From Phorcus lineatus (taxonomy: Eukaryota > Mollusca > Gastropoda > Trochida > Trochidae), in assembly GCA_921293015.1 (NCBI GenBank), contig OV121090.1, positions 35,003,082 through 35,067,081 of the forward strand: a DNA stretch of 64,000 bases. The letters are read 5' to 3'. Below, in pieces: positions 46,162 through 58,274 of this stretch. The notes under the pieces are model-generated. The model was not told the origin of the DNA. It did no database searches and was given only the letters and a program-made list of their open reading frames with translations. A program made the position numbers and the translations under genes. Position 1 is the first letter of the stretch. Each line of letters starts with the position of its first letter.

Positions 46162-48078
46162 AGAAACAGTTGTCCAAAAAAAATCTGTTTAACTTTAATG
46201 TTCAACATCTTGCAACTTAGAATGAAAAAAACAATCAATTCATCAGTTCTAATTAAGGCCTTCAATCAATAGTTTCAATAGTATAGCATTTCAAGGACAA
46301 AGATTTATGGAGATTACTTTCAAATGATGGGACAAGACATGGAATTAAGAATGATTCGTTGGCCTTTGATACTATGGTAGAAACATTTTTGGCAAAAACC
46401 TTCACTGATGTCATTGTTTAGGTGACTTATCACTTAAATCAAATGAATCTAATGAAATTAGGTTTGATTGAAGTTTCTTCCAGTTAATCCAGTTGTATTG
46501 TAAAAGAAAAAGAAGTAACAGGGTCAAAAGTCAGCCATGTTATTCAGCCAGTAATGAATTGTTTAACTATTCAAGCAGAGTAAATAAAGTGTCTTATTTT
46601 GAAAGAATATTTAAATGGAAATTAAATTTTTCTAAAGAATAAAAAAATATGTATTAGTACATAGAGATTAATACCCGACCACGGATGTCATATTGTATGT
46701 ACAACACGAGTGACTGATAAATTATATTTTCCCAAGTGAGAGCTCAAGGTGAATGTACTTATTGACTTATCGCCACACATATGGATAATAATGTTACTTA
46801 TATCCTTGTCAATAGGGTAGCTCCTGTCAGGGTTGACAAATGATTATTTCATTCAGAGAACAGCATGAGTTTGACAAAGCAGGAAGTGACAAAGCATAAT
46901 TTCCTTGAGGAAAATCTTTGAAAGGGCATTTTGAAATGAACTAAATGAGAAGAAATATATTGAGTAACAACCTCAACATTGTCAAAACTTCATTACTTTG
47001 AAAGGCAGACATGGAATAACAATTATACATAGAAATGAAAGAATAAGATGACTTTATTTTTATTCATTTTAGATTTATACAAGCAATTGGAAAAAGTTTT
47101 AAGAATTAAAGATAACAACTTCACTATCAACCAAACAGGGTGTTTCACCCCAGATTATCTCAGGAAACCTCCTGGGCCTTGAATACTGATATGGTGAGAA
47201 TTTATTTTATCAGTTCTTTGAATTTTGCTTTCCAGTTTGTACCAGTGTCTGATATCTGTGTCCACGTAATCGTATGAGGGTTATAATGGATTGGTTTCAG
47301 CAATTTGTGTAATAGGACATATTTGCGAGATTCTCTGCTGTTTGCTAGAAGGTAGATTTCACAAATGATAAGCTAATATACACAATGATTCTTCTGTTTC
47401 TCTCTTTAGCATATATATTATCTGAGTTCCATCCAGAATTACAAAACCAATACTGTAGATTTCATATTTTTATTACTTTTCTTGCGAAACACTGAAAATG
47501 ACCCGATAATGATTGCCTAGAACATATCTTTGTAAGGGCCTTCAATAAACAACTACTTAACAAGAAGTACATTATTTTTGGAGAATAATTGTTGATTTTC
47601 AATACCACTCTTGAGATGGTTATGACGACATGAAGTGGAACCAAGTTAGATGTTAGTCTCCTATTTTACCTTTGAGAATTGAAACATCTTCTGAAACTGT
47701 TCATTTACATTTACAAGTTCACAGTTTATGACAAGACTTCTTTTATTCTTGTTGACAGCTTAAAAGATGTTAAAGGGTTGTGTAAGTGCTTAAAAGTGCC
47801 ATTATGTTTTACTAATTTGAGTTGAAAAACAGAAGAAGAATGTTTGAAATTTTGTTATTAGAGAAGATCATCAGAAACCTTTTTTGTGTAAATATCATCC
47901 CCAATATTTGTGAGTTTGTATTTGGTTATTACCACAGGGGTGTGTATTGCTTAGAAATAGCTTTAGAAAGATATATATATACCTATAGACCCTACCATAG
48001 CCTGGTTATTAACAGATACAGATTTGGTTATTGTCCCACCAGTTTGTAATACTGTTTAATATAGTTGTCGCCGTGTCC
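46162..48078. other. No gene seen; complex island at 46680-46930
   Basis: AT-rich flanks. The island contains ACATATGG, GCAGGAAGTGAC and TGTCAGGGTTGACA words and has higher complexity. No coding frame is seen. Confidence 0.35.
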
Positions 48079-48097
48079 GTCTGTCTGTCTGTCTGTC
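48079..48097. repeat. (GTCT)n microsatellite
   Basis: Nearly five perfect GTCT units. The SINE-A copy at 48.1 kb is inserted at its right edge, and its left target duplication overlaps the last bases. Confidence 0.9.
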
Positions 48098-48381
48098 CAT
48101 CTGTGAGGTGAGATGATATTTATATTGATAATATTTAACGCCACTTTCAAGAGTATTTCACTCATATAGCGGCTGCTAGTATTATTTGAGGGAGAAAGCC
48201 TGCAACACCATTGTGGCTATGCATTGCGATGAAACCTGCGAGCATCGGCTGGAACTAGTGAACCATGCGTGGTACTGCACTGAAATTCAGTGTAGCATTG
48301 CACCCAAACCTGACTGCATGTAGAACAGTTCTCTACTGCAAACAAAGTTGCCGAGCCCCTGGCGGGATTCTGTCCATCTGT
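48093..48381 (-). mobile_element. SINE-A copy 3 with 12-bp target-site duplications
   Basis: Exact direct repeats ctgtccatctgt at 48093-48104 and 48370-48381 enclose 265 bp in minus orientation. The 3' end is GTGGCGTTAAATATTATC with an atypical ATAAATATCATCTCACCTC tail. The 5' end begins AATCCCGCCAGGGGCTCGG, just inside where the B box would be. The body is close to copies 1 and 4. Confidence 0.9.
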
Positions 48382-48696
48382 AATCATTTTATTTCCGGAG
48401 CAGAACTCAGCCATTGTTGATCAGATGCTAATGTAATACTTTTTATGCAGCAACCATATTGTTTCTTTATAAAGTTAAGGTGCTTTATGTATCGATTTGA
48501 TGCTGTGATGCTACAATAATATGTAACAATAGTATGTTAATGTGACCAGGTTTTAAGTCATTTTAACCGAGGATTTCTTCTTGTTATTACTTTTGTAATA
48601 AAAGGCCAAGACTCACACCCCAGTAGTTGGTTGTCTGTGATTAGAAGCTGAATAACCTATACACACTACTATATTTGGAGCACCCAGTGATTATAT
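48382..48696. other. No feature identified
   Basis: Short AT-rich spacer between a SINE and a MITE. Confidence 0.4.
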
Positions 48697-49150
48697 CTTT
48701 AAAGGCACTATAGCATGTTTTTTCGGTTCAAGTTGGCTATTTTAAGCTATATGAGGACATAGGCATTCACTTTAGCTTTCTATGGATGCAATGAATACCT
48801 ATCATTTTTTCAAATTAACCTGCAATCAATGAAGTATTAGGATGCATTGAGATGTTAAGTGTTAAGATGGCCGCTGAGATATGTAAAACTTACAGTCAGC
48901 TGTGCACAGAACAGAAAAAGTTATAGATAGTTGATAACAGCTGAACAAGTAATGTGTGCAGCTTTTGAATTTACCTAAGTGAGAGAAATGAATCAAATAT
49001 AGTTTATTGAAACAATCTATTAAATTAACTTATTTCATAACATAGGAATAGGATTGTTATTGGATTAACCGTTTTCGCAAAATTAAAATATTCCCAACAT
49101 CGAAGTTCATGCAGATTTAATTCATTGCATTAAATACTTAATGGCTTCTA
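48697..49150 (+). mobile_element. MITE family N, copy A
   Basis: Starts TCTTTAAAGGCACTATAGCA and ends GCATTAAATACTTAATGGC. The whole length aligns by eye with the reverse complement of 49481-49953: shared phrases include TTGGCTATTT, GCATTCACTT, ACCTGCAATCAA, AGCTGTGCACA and CATTGCATTAAATACT. Ends carry TTTAAAGGC-type inverted repeats. Non-coding. Confidence 0.75.
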
Positions 49151-49480
49151 TAAGCAAATTTATGACCTGAATACAAACAATATTTGCTATTAAAATAACG
49201 TAGAAGGTAGATTACCTGAGTGTGTATTGTTAGTAATATCGAGAGATATGTACTATCTGTGCATTTGTTGTGATTAACCAAATATAGGTGTGGGCTAGTG
49301 CCTTTGACAAGAAACAATGTTTTCATACTGTTTGCATGGTTGTGAGGCAACATTGTTGTACAGTGTAGAAGTTCTTTAATTTCCAATGCTGGGAAGTTTC
49401 ACCATAAAATATAGTAATATAAGTAATCTACCTTGTAAGTTATTTAACAAATATTTACGTAGTCAGGTAGTAAAGTTTAT
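49151..49480. other. Spacer between facing MITE copies
   Basis: 330 bp of AT-rich sequence with no feature. Confidence 0.4.
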
Positions 49481-49953
49481 TTTTAAAGGCCGGGAGTATT
49501 TAATGCATTGTAACTTTAAATCAACATAAACTACGATATTGGAAATATTAATATTTTGCCTATAAACAGAAAAGCAGAAACGGCAGCCGCTTTGGTCAAT
49601 CTAATAACAATGCTAATGCTGTGTTATTAAATCGGTTTATTTACAACATTGCTTTCATAAAACATATTTCATTCTTTGTTCTCAATTCAGAGTTTAGGTG
49701 AATTCAATAGCTGCATGTAATACTAGTTCAGCAGCGTTCTTAACTGTCCATAATATATCCGTTTTGTGCACAGCTAACCATAGATTTTTTATATGTCCAA
49801 GCCAACAGTGGCTGTCTAAACTTTTTCATTGTTGATTGCAGGTCAACTGTAAAGAATTTTAAGTATTTCTTTGCATCGATAGAAAGCTTAAGTGAATGCA
49901 TAAGTCCTCTTAAACCTTGAAATAGCCAATTTAAACCGTAAAAGCGTGCACTA
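49481..49953 (-). mobile_element. MITE family N, copy B (inverted)
   Basis: On the minus strand it starts ACTTAAAAGCCCTAGTGCAC and ends AATACTCCCGGCCTTTAAAA. It matches copy A along its full length with many substitutions and a few indels. A 79-codon minus-strand frame inside it has no counterpart in copy A and is not a gene. Confidence 0.75.
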
Positions 49954-51173
49954 GGGCTTTTAAGTTCAGATAATTTCATTTATCATATTAAATTTGGCAA
50001 AAACAGCAAACATCATTTTTTCAAAATTGCATTGTTTCTTGCAATTCAATAGATACAACATTTTACAAAATCATTGAATACCATGTATATCTCATCCAAT
50101 GAAGTTGAAATCACATATTTTTTTACTCGTAGCTGTACCACTTGTGAAAATATAAATGATATTTGATAACCTCTTGGTCTCCAGGAGCTTTGTGCAGTTG
50201 AGGTAAACAAATATTTCAGGTATTTATATACAATCATATGTCTGCACCCATAGAGTTCTATTTTTTACTCCTCAAGACTGAAGAATAATCCTAAGTCATA
50301 GGTTTAGTTTAGATTTAAAGAATGTTTTTAACAAGATCCCACCTCACATGTAAGCCATGTAAGGATTTAATGTTACATTGAAAAAAAAATTTTCATGAAC
50401 TCTTTTCAGGTCACTAATGTCAACTTCCTGTTTCCTGTTTGTCTGTCAATTCTTTGAAATCTATAGAAACAGAATATGGACAAACTCTTAATTTTGATTA
50501 AATGTCATAAAAAAAGTTTTGGACATGTTAGTTAATTATTTGTGCAGAAGGATGATTGGATTATAGATTTCAATCTCCATCATCAAATTTGATTAAAATC
50601 AGTTTGGTCTGGATGCAGAGTAAAGATGCAAAACCTACCAACTTCCATCAAAGTAATTGTTATTGACAGACATTCGTCTGAAAGCAGAAGACTCCATATA
50701 TCATCAATTTCTCTGAAAATAATTTGTTCCTTCTCATCCTGTAAGAACTTTTAATGAAGTGTAGCCTTGAAGCTCCAATCAGAAAATCCTACAAATTGAG
50801 TACACTGGGTGATTGATACACTCTGTGTCAACTGCAGACAGAAAGATAGAAAGAAACAAAACCAAATCAAATCAATTTATTTATTAACATGCTTCCGCTG
50901 AAACATGAAACACCTCAGCCATTAAAATTTGTGATAAGAGATTTTTCATACAAGATCCAAAGAAATCTCTGTCTTGGGCATTTAAAAACCACAGCTGTGA
51001 CGTCATCATGATAACTGAATTTCAAAATCAAAATATTTTTAAAACTTGAAACATTTGCAAATTTGAAGAACTAGATCTGGCGAGTTTTTAGTCGATGCTG
51101 ATGAAGTTGAAAGAAAGGCATGGATCACTGACATGGTACCCGGTGTTTCTCATTGGCTTCTTAATCAGAAGAA
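49954..51173. other. No feature identified
   Basis: AT-rich. The stretch 50400-50720 contains phrases (CTTCCTGTTTCCTGTTTGTC, TTTGATTAAAATCAGTTTGG) that feel repetitive but have no second copy here. Confidence 0.35.
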
Positions 51174-51590
51174 GAGTCATAAATTGTGGATTTGGTGTCT
51201 CTGTGACCCAAATAAGGGTCACAACAGCCATGCCCTGAAAACCCACTTTCATCTTCACCTCATGAATGAAAAGGGCTAGAAAGCTGAAATGTTGTGTATA
51301 CACGCTTTACCTCATGAGGATTGTACATTGTGGATTTGGTGACCCTGTGGCACCTAATAAGGGCATCAAGGGCCACACCATGAAAACCAACTGCCATCCT
51401 CTTCTCATGAATTGTCATGAGAATTATAAATTGTAGATTTGGTGACCCATGCCCTAAAAACCTAGGTACTTTCATCTTGTTTTCATGAACCCAAAACACT
51501 TGAAAGCTGATATATTGTTTATAGACCATGGGTATTTGGTGACCCATAGATCTCAATAAGGGTCATAGAGTTCACACCCTAATAACTATT
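51174..51590. repeat. Diverged irregular tandem repeat
   Basis: The phrase TTGTGGATTTGGTGACCC recurs at about 51185, 51328, 51431 and 51530, in three of the four cases followed by AAGGGTCA/AAGGGCATCA and in two by CCATGAAAACC/CCCTGAAAACC. Spacings (144, 103 and 97 bp) are uneven, pointing to deletions within an old array. Confidence 0.6.
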
Positions 51591-52044
51591 TAGAAATCTT
51601 TGAAACTACAAGTCATAGAAAATTAAAATATTGTGAAAGACTCCTTGGGAGATTTTAAATCTATTTTGATGTATATTTTATCTAATATGAAATATTATAA
51701 AGCCAAAAGAGCTTTAGAGGCAATGGCTCCAAATTGTGTTTACATGATATTGGACTCAATGCCAGCATATGTATTGAACCAAGGATGAAAAGTTTGGTAA
51801 TTCATTCAAAGATATTTTACCATCTAAGACTTTGTTGAGGTTTACAAACATTTTGGTGGTGTTTGTTTGATATGCAGTGTCCTCAATGATTGAATTTCCA
51901 GCCTACCACCTCTTGGAATATGACGGAGCATCTGTTTATCATGGATTACTTGGGGAGATACACCTAATTATTACACCATAGGGAAAAACCTGACATGCAG
52001 ACCTGTGGATTGCTCAGTTGACCACTTTAAGTGAAGTTCAGCAA
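51591..52044. other. No feature identified
   Basis: AT-rich; no coding frame or repeat structure. Confidence 0.4.
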
Positions 52045-52390
52045 TATCAGACGTGGTTCACCGGAGAGGTAGGTTGCTGATTCATTGTTGTATAAACTGA
52101 GAGTTTGACTCTTGATTCCCTATCCCACACTGAGACATGGGTTGAGAAACTATTGAACCTTTGGCAGGAAACTATTTTCGAGGTGTGCTTTTGTTTACCC
52201 AACATTACCATTTGGTACCTGGTTTGGAAGTGATGGCAAAGTGACAGAAAACGATAAAAATTCTTTATCAGCTGGTGGGTTGCATACTCCCAAAGATGAG
52301 AATAAAAAAGAAGTGCATGATGCAATAAGCTTGGCCCTTTGAGCACACTCCTTTGTAATGAGGAGTCCTGTGGAAGTATACTCATTGTTG
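52045..52390 (+). mobile_element. tRNA-derived SINE-B copy 2
   Basis: AAACTGAGAGTTTGACTCTT, then TATCCCACACTGAGACATGG and GTGCTTTTGTTTACCCAACA, correspond to ACTGAGAGTTTGAAGGG, the CCGCACAGAGGCATAAG segment and TGCTTCTGTTCACCCAGCA of copy 1 at 32.6-32.9 kb. The B-box-like GAGTTTGACTCTTG is present; the A-box region (about 52055-52070) is degenerate. A 125-codon minus-strand frame across it is an accident of composition. Boundaries approximate. Confidence 0.55.
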
Positions 52391-55300
52391 TTATTATGAT
52401 AACCTCTATATGCATCACAAGCACTGGAATGGTGTATTTGGAAACCTGATTAGTGCAAATATATCACCCATATCCCTGAAAACATTTTTGTTCTACTTCT
52501 ATCCATCAAAATTCATATCACTCAATCACAACAGAAATATCCATTGCCCTTCGATCCTAATTTGCTTTTGCTTTGGATTGAATAAGTTTTTTTTGCATGT
52601 AGTCAATTTCTACATTTGGCTAATGTTTTGCTCGTGCCTACGGCTGCAGCCAAGCATTTACCAAGTGAAGCCAGAGATATTGCTTAAGCTGTGGGGTTTA
52701 ATTTGATGACCTTTGTGTTACAAAATGGGCTATACAAATTGAAAAAATGTCTATTTTAAAATTATTGGATCATCTTTTTGACTTTCTCATTTGACAACTG
52801 AGTGTGCTTTTTTTCAGGTTATTGAAGTCATTCACTGATTTAACGGTTAACACTTATCAGTGAGGACTCACTTTTTGGACCAACTTATCATTGAGGACTG
52901 TTGACACTCATGTAGTTTCACACTCTGTATTTGCTAATGACATCATTGATACTTGCAAAAGAGAGTTAGGTTCCCTGTTAGATCTCCGAAGTAAACTCTC
53001 CATGTTTTCCTTTGTTTGACATGTTAATGAATTAACAGCTCCAATGATAAAACATCTCCTTTCTTACATACTTGTAGATGAGATTGAGGGACATAGAGAG
53101 GAAACCGTGCCCAGCAGAAAGTTCTTGCACTGTTTTCCAGACGATTTCCTATATGAGTTACTGTTTATACCAGTAAAATATTGATATCAATATCATAATC
53201 ACTTGGTTATTTCAATAGAATATCACACACATGTGCTTTATCATGTCACCATTTAAAAAATATATTTATTCTGGAGCCCAGTATGAGTGTTAATGTTGTT
53301 ACATTCTGTGTAATTTTGTTAGTGAAATATGTTGCAAAAGATATGACATAATCAAAAACAAAAACTAAACTATTCATTGTTCTGTAGATTTTTTAAATGC
53401 AACAAAACTATTAAACTTCAAATGCAACAAATTAAACAAATAATCACCTTATTTCGATAAGCGTGTGGAAATGTGACAACTGGTACACACGATTATTCTA
53501 TCAAGTGAATCAGTGACATCATTAAAGAGACAGTGCTTCTTGAAAAGACTAATTAGATGACATAAAACAAAGTGCATTCACTTGAAGTTGGGATTAACAA
53601 ACCAACGGGATGTCACTGCAGCAAATCATTCTCCTGTGTTTTCTATCAGATTAAAACGCAATAATGCAAAGATACGTTTGTTTGATGATTCTCAAACTGT
53701 TCTTATCACAACAAGCATGTAAGTCTTATCCAGAGGATGGGGTTGTTAGTTGAGAGCTTGGGGGAGGGGGAGTCAGGATATTGCATATTTTTGCCAAGTT
53801 AATTTAAGCTGTGAATTTTAGTTGACAATTCAAATGTTGTATGTTTTGTAGGGCATATGTCTTAAGTTGTGCTATGTTGAATTTCATTGTGCTACTCATA
53901 AAGCTATTTTTAACTTTAAGATAATCTTCAAACCTTTTTTTAGAGGCTACTTTGACATGGCCTTAAAAATCTAAAATTTCATTATCTAGTGGTCAACATT
54001 AAATTATCAGTAATTCAAAGCCAAGTGTTCTACAAATTTAAGCATATGGTCAGAGCACTTCATGGACGCTACAACTTATTGGAAGAGATGTAGTCATTTC
54101 ATCTGTTTTTACATGATATAAAAGTGCTTTGCCATGAGTTCTGCAAGTTGATATTGTATCAGAGGGTTTTTAATTATCCATCCTAGCATTTTAAACAGTT
54201 GTTGTCAAATTACAATTCTGTTACGTCACATAAAGTTCTTTCTGAGGGCTTATGTGTTGTATTACTTTTATCTCTAATAAATGTTAAATGTTTCCCCATG
54301 CAAAAATTTTTAATTTCCTGTTGTTGCCTTACATACCTTATATTTTCATTTTTCCTTGACTTGTATTATATGTGTCAGAATGTGCTTTTGAATCATAATA
54401 TATCATTCTAGAATCTGAAGGTTCATGATTGTTTTGATCTTGACTCTAACCAAGAGGTACCACTAGATCCCCATTGGTGACCTCTTTATTTGATTTGTAG
54501 TGTTATCTGATGCATTAAACTTTTGTGATTTTTCATGCCAAAATTGATTTCATTGATCAACAATGGCTGTCTTGTCAATTAGTGTCAAAACTTGATTCCT
54601 ATTGAAGCATAAAAAGCTTGCAACTATAGGAATTATTGAATTGTATATGGTTGCTTTCCAAAACAAATAATCAACAGAAGTTCTTTGAAGGAAATTATTT
54701 AAAAGTTGAGGTCTCAAGTTGATTCAGATGTTTTAATCATGCAGTCCTAAGTATTGAAAGGATTAAAAATCAAGCAGATTTTATCCAACTCAGCATTACT
54801 TACTAAGTTAATTCATGATGAATATCATTGATAACGCTGAGTTCTTGTTGTTCCATAAATTGTTTTTTAACGCCTACTGTAGCATTAGAGTTAAACAGCC
54901 TTTAAAGAAATAAGCATGACAATTTGGTAACTACCGGTAGCAAAAATTCATTTACTCGGTTAGCTTGCAGATATTGGACCAGAGACAGCTTGCAACAAGC
55001 ATTCGACTCTTTGGACTTTTTTGAGACGCGAGTCTTCATTTTCAAAGGCTTAACATACATTTGTGACCTACCTGCGAAAGGCTATTAATTCCTGTTGAAT
55101 TAGAAATGGGGCTTTCATATTAGAAAATATTCTACCATATTGTTCCTAACAAATGATAGGTTAATACATTGTTTGTGTACTGCCTACAAGCAACTATTGA
55201 ACCAGTTATGATGTATCTCTAGGGCTGCCGGGGCAAACAGTAAAGACCTTGAGAAGCACGTTCTCCAGCACTCCAGTACTCCAGGAGGTTCCTCTATACA

Positions 55301-55482
55301 CCTCCAGGGGAGAAATATCAAGCCTCACAACATTAGAGATATAGAATGTTGCTGTAGCCAAATCTCTGTTTTTGTTCTTTACAAACTTTTTACTCAAACT
55401 ATCATTTCATTTTCACTAGACAAGGTCATGTCGATAGAGCCATGTACAATTTTTGTCTATAAAAGTTCAAATTTTTATTTAC
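52391..55482. other. No gene confidently seen
   Basis: AT-rich, with a slightly more complex patch at 53470-53780. If the minus-strand gene model is right, this is part of the intron between the exons at 55.5 and 31.9 kb. A minus-strand frame at 55206-55397 looks protein-like but has poor splice context (see rejected items). Confidence 0.35.
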
Positions 55483-55596
55483 CTTTGATGCTGTTCATTT
55501 TATTTACTGTTAGTTCCAAAAACTTGACAATTTCACAATGCATGTGATCGTAGTCTAAATGACCTGAATACCACTGACCATCCGTGCTGACAGCCT
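55483..55596 (-). CDS. Candidate internal exon of an unrecognised minus-strand gene
   Basis: On the minus strand 114 nt lie between a pyrimidine-rich acceptor (...ttttaactttcaatag) and a donor AAAG|GTAAATAA. One frame is open throughout, entering with 2 nt and leaving with 1 nt (phase 1 to 1, length divisible by three). Its 37 codons read AVSTDGQWYSGHLDYD then HMHCEIVKFLELTVNKMNSIK. The composition is like a globular protein, with aromatic, acidic and histidine residues mixed, rather than the Lys/Phe/Leu-rich text of chance frames here. Entry phase fits the candidate exon at 61153-61230 (junction codon GAG); exit phase fits 31864-31952 (GAA). I do not recognise the family. The strongest of the four exon candidates, but still unproven. 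Confidence 0.5.
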
Positions 55597-56948
55597 CTAT
55601 TGAAAGTTAAAAGAATTAATTCATTTATTTGAGATAGTATTTCTTATGACATTTTCCTTTGAACATCTTATTACATCAGTGCATAAATACTTTGTTACGT
55701 TTTACCATACTAGTATGTTGATATTTTTCTCAGCAGGCAGTCTTAAAGATTTACATTTAGCTAATAACAAAGAGCTATGAGGAATTAACTCAATCATATT
55801 TTGTTTCTTAGGAATAAATAATTTCTTATCAAACTAAAGAGATTCCCATTTGGATTCTTTCAGATAAATCATTTATGACATAAAACATTTAAGACTCTGA
55901 TTCTATTTGTGATTTTTGGCCATGTAGCTGAATGTAATTAAGTCTTTTGATCTAATTAGGTTGAACATTCATGGTAATAACTCCCTTTCATCTTAATATT
56001 CTACTAATGTCTTCACATGTGTTTTTACGGTTATCTTTTTTACTATTCAAGACAGTATTCAGCCACAGTCATTTCAATAACTCGTTTTTGGAGTTTGTTA
56101 ATTTGGAAGTGAAAGGCATGTCAACTATGTTTTACGAAATAATCATTCACTTTAGAGTAAGATTGATTTCAAAATCAATGTAAGGGGGATTTTGAATAAT
56201 TGAAAATCTAGCTGAGTGAACAATTTATTCTTGACAGCTCTCTCGGCAATCTCTGACACTGATGAAGATTTTAGTTGAGAAACTTTCTGGATGTTTGATT
56301 GTCAGATGAGTATAAAAAGCGAAAAGAGAGTTTGCACTTGAAATACTTCCTCTAGAAAAATAAAAGAAACTGTTGAAATTATTTAAACAAAAGGAACAAA
56401 AATGTTTGGTTACAAATTTATTACAAATCAGTGATAATCAGTGATAATTTAATGAATGAAATTTATGGTAATTATAGGTTTGCAATTTTTTTAAAGAAAT
56501 AATTGTTTATCATACTTAAAAATGTTAGGGATCCATAATGACAGATTTGTGAATGCGGATGCAATGCAGTCTTATGCTATGACAGCCATATTGCAAGGTT
56601 TAGCTACATTTTTTTTGACAACTTACTTTATTGTTTATTAAAGACAGCTACAAAATAATATGACTTTCTATCTATAATGCCTGTACATTTAGAACTCCTT
56701 TCATTTTCAAGATTATAATTATGATTAACAGTCTGTATCAAAAGCAGGAAAATTTATGAAAAAAATCATTTTTGGTGTTAATAAAGTGAATAATCAAGAC
56801 AACTATATGGGAAAAAAACAAAGTAATTTAACCCTTTTACTTTGATATCTAGACTAAATTCTAATTTTTGCAATATTTGAATAATGTACTGTTCCTTACT
56901 TCATCTGTGATATTATTTTCTTCAGGCTCTTCATATCTAAGTATATGA
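55597..56948. other. No gene confidently seen
   Basis: AT-rich. A 37-nt minus-strand segment at about 56901-56937 has good borders (acceptor ...cttcatatacttag, donor GAA|GTAAGG) and an acidic open frame. Its length breaks the phase of the exon chain, and it is too short to trust. Confidence 0.35.
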
Positions 56949-57019
56949 AGTAAAATCTAGACTTGCTGAATGAGTATCTAGACTGTCTATGTACTCATTC
57001 AACAAGTCTAAATTTTACT
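56949..57019 (-). repeat. 71-bp hairpin with 28-bp arms
   Basis: Arms at 56949-56976 and 56992-57019 are inverted repeats differing at two positions, around a 15-base loop. The two differences are C/A on the plus strand but G/U wobble pairs in minus-strand RNA, so a minus-strand transcript would pair over the whole stem. The size is like a microRNA precursor, but a MITE relic is equally possible; a related word (AAATCTAGAGTTGCTGAATG) lies at about 57080. Confidence 0.55.
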
Positions 57020-57599
57020 GCATCTGTGAAAACTAATTTAAGTACGTTTAAAAATATGATAAATAAAGTTAACAAAATTAGAAATCTAGAGTTGCTGAAT
57101 GTGTTCATGACTGTATTAAGGGCTCTTATTTAATATACAGCCATGAAGCAGGACTATTAATGTCTTGTGATAAAATTCTAAGTATTGCACTCTTATTCTG
57201 AATATGCTTTTAATGCTCCTATTCATATCCTCAGTCATATTTTCTTTGCCTACATAAAGTAAAAGATAGTTTAACTCCACAAAACACCCTACTGATGCAG
57301 GTTTCATTACCCTGTCAACATTAATGGTACTAAATTTAATTCTCTAGACAAAATTTGTATTTAACTTATAATCATTTTATCTTTGAAACATTAATAAAAT
57401 TATTTGAATATGTTAGATATAGTTAATAAACTGTTTATTCAAATCTACAAAAGGTCAATCAAATCAAGAAGTGTATTTATAGCCATGATTCTAAACTGAA
57501 AAGATGTAAATTCTTAAGGACTATAAACATTCCAAAAAGAATCTCAAAATAGAACAATTGCCTTAAACCTGGTAACATTTATATCTATTTACCTCAGTT
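57020..57599. other. No feature identified
   Basis: AT-rich; no coding frame or repeat structure. Confidence 0.4.
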
Positions 57600-57990
57600 G
57601 GTTTTGCATGAATGAAGACAAGGAAATCCAGATGATTTCCTATCTACTGTATGTACTCATGCGACTGTATCTGATCGGCAATCAGAAGGGTTTGCAATTC
57701 TAATAACGTCCCTCCGACAGCAGGAATCCTGGACTAGCAAACATGATGTTCTCAACAATGAGGCGCAAAGAGATCGGAATTAGTGATAGGTCCTGGAGGA
57801 TAATTGCTTGATGAGCTTTCTGTCAAACCTTCTGATATACAAGTTTGTTTATGTCCATTGTTATACACCTCTTTCTCACCTGGAGTGTTAACGAGGTGAA
57901 GACTTAGGTATTTCTAGTGGACGGTTCTCAGTCATATCAGAGGACTCTCTGACAGTAATATAGTTATTGATATTGATGTGTTCTACTTAT
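57600..57990. other. Repeat-free, GC-richer island; regulatory element possible
   Basis: Higher complexity than its flanks, with CpG-containing words (ATGCGACTG, ATCGGCAATCAGAAGGG, GTCCCTCCGACAGC, GAGGCGCAAAGAGATCGG) and no long coding frame. Inferred candidate conserved non-coding element. Confidence 0.25.
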
Positions 57991-58174
57991 CATTGACATC
58001 ATGCCATCATCATGTTGTTTTAATCCTTTAAATATTTCAACTTGTGGATTGAATATGGCATTGTTAAATTCGGAATTAAATTTTCGTAAATACCAATGAG
58101 CCTATTTTGTGATTCAAAGATATGTCTGGTTTTATTATATTCACTTCACTCCATGTCAGATGATATTGTTTCTA

Positions 58175-58246
58175 CCACATATACTGATATTTAAATGGAA
58201 GTCCTAACAACCACATATGCTTGATATTTAAATGGAAGTCCTAACA
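58175..58246. repeat. Two-copy 36-bp tandem repeat
   Basis: CCACATATACTGATATTTAA with GGAAGTCCTAACA follows itself after 36 bp, with one or two differences (ATACTG / ATGCTTG). Confidence 0.9.
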
Positions 58247-58274
58247 TAAGTTACTCAGTGTCCTGATGCTTGTA

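Noticed and set aside
49740-49979. 79-codon minus-strand open frame
   Set aside because: Inside MITE family N copy B; not open in copy A.
52047-52424. 125-codon minus-strand open frame, longest outside arrays
   Set aside because: Lies across the SINE-B copy in the antisense direction; no family resemblance and no splice context.
55206-55397. Protein-looking minus-strand frame (contains VRLDISPLEVYRGTSW)
   Set aside because: The acceptor side lacks a pyrimidine tract, the available donors are weak, and the phase does not fit between the candidate exons at 55.5 and 31.9 kb. Part of the DNA is a CTCCAG-type short repeat.
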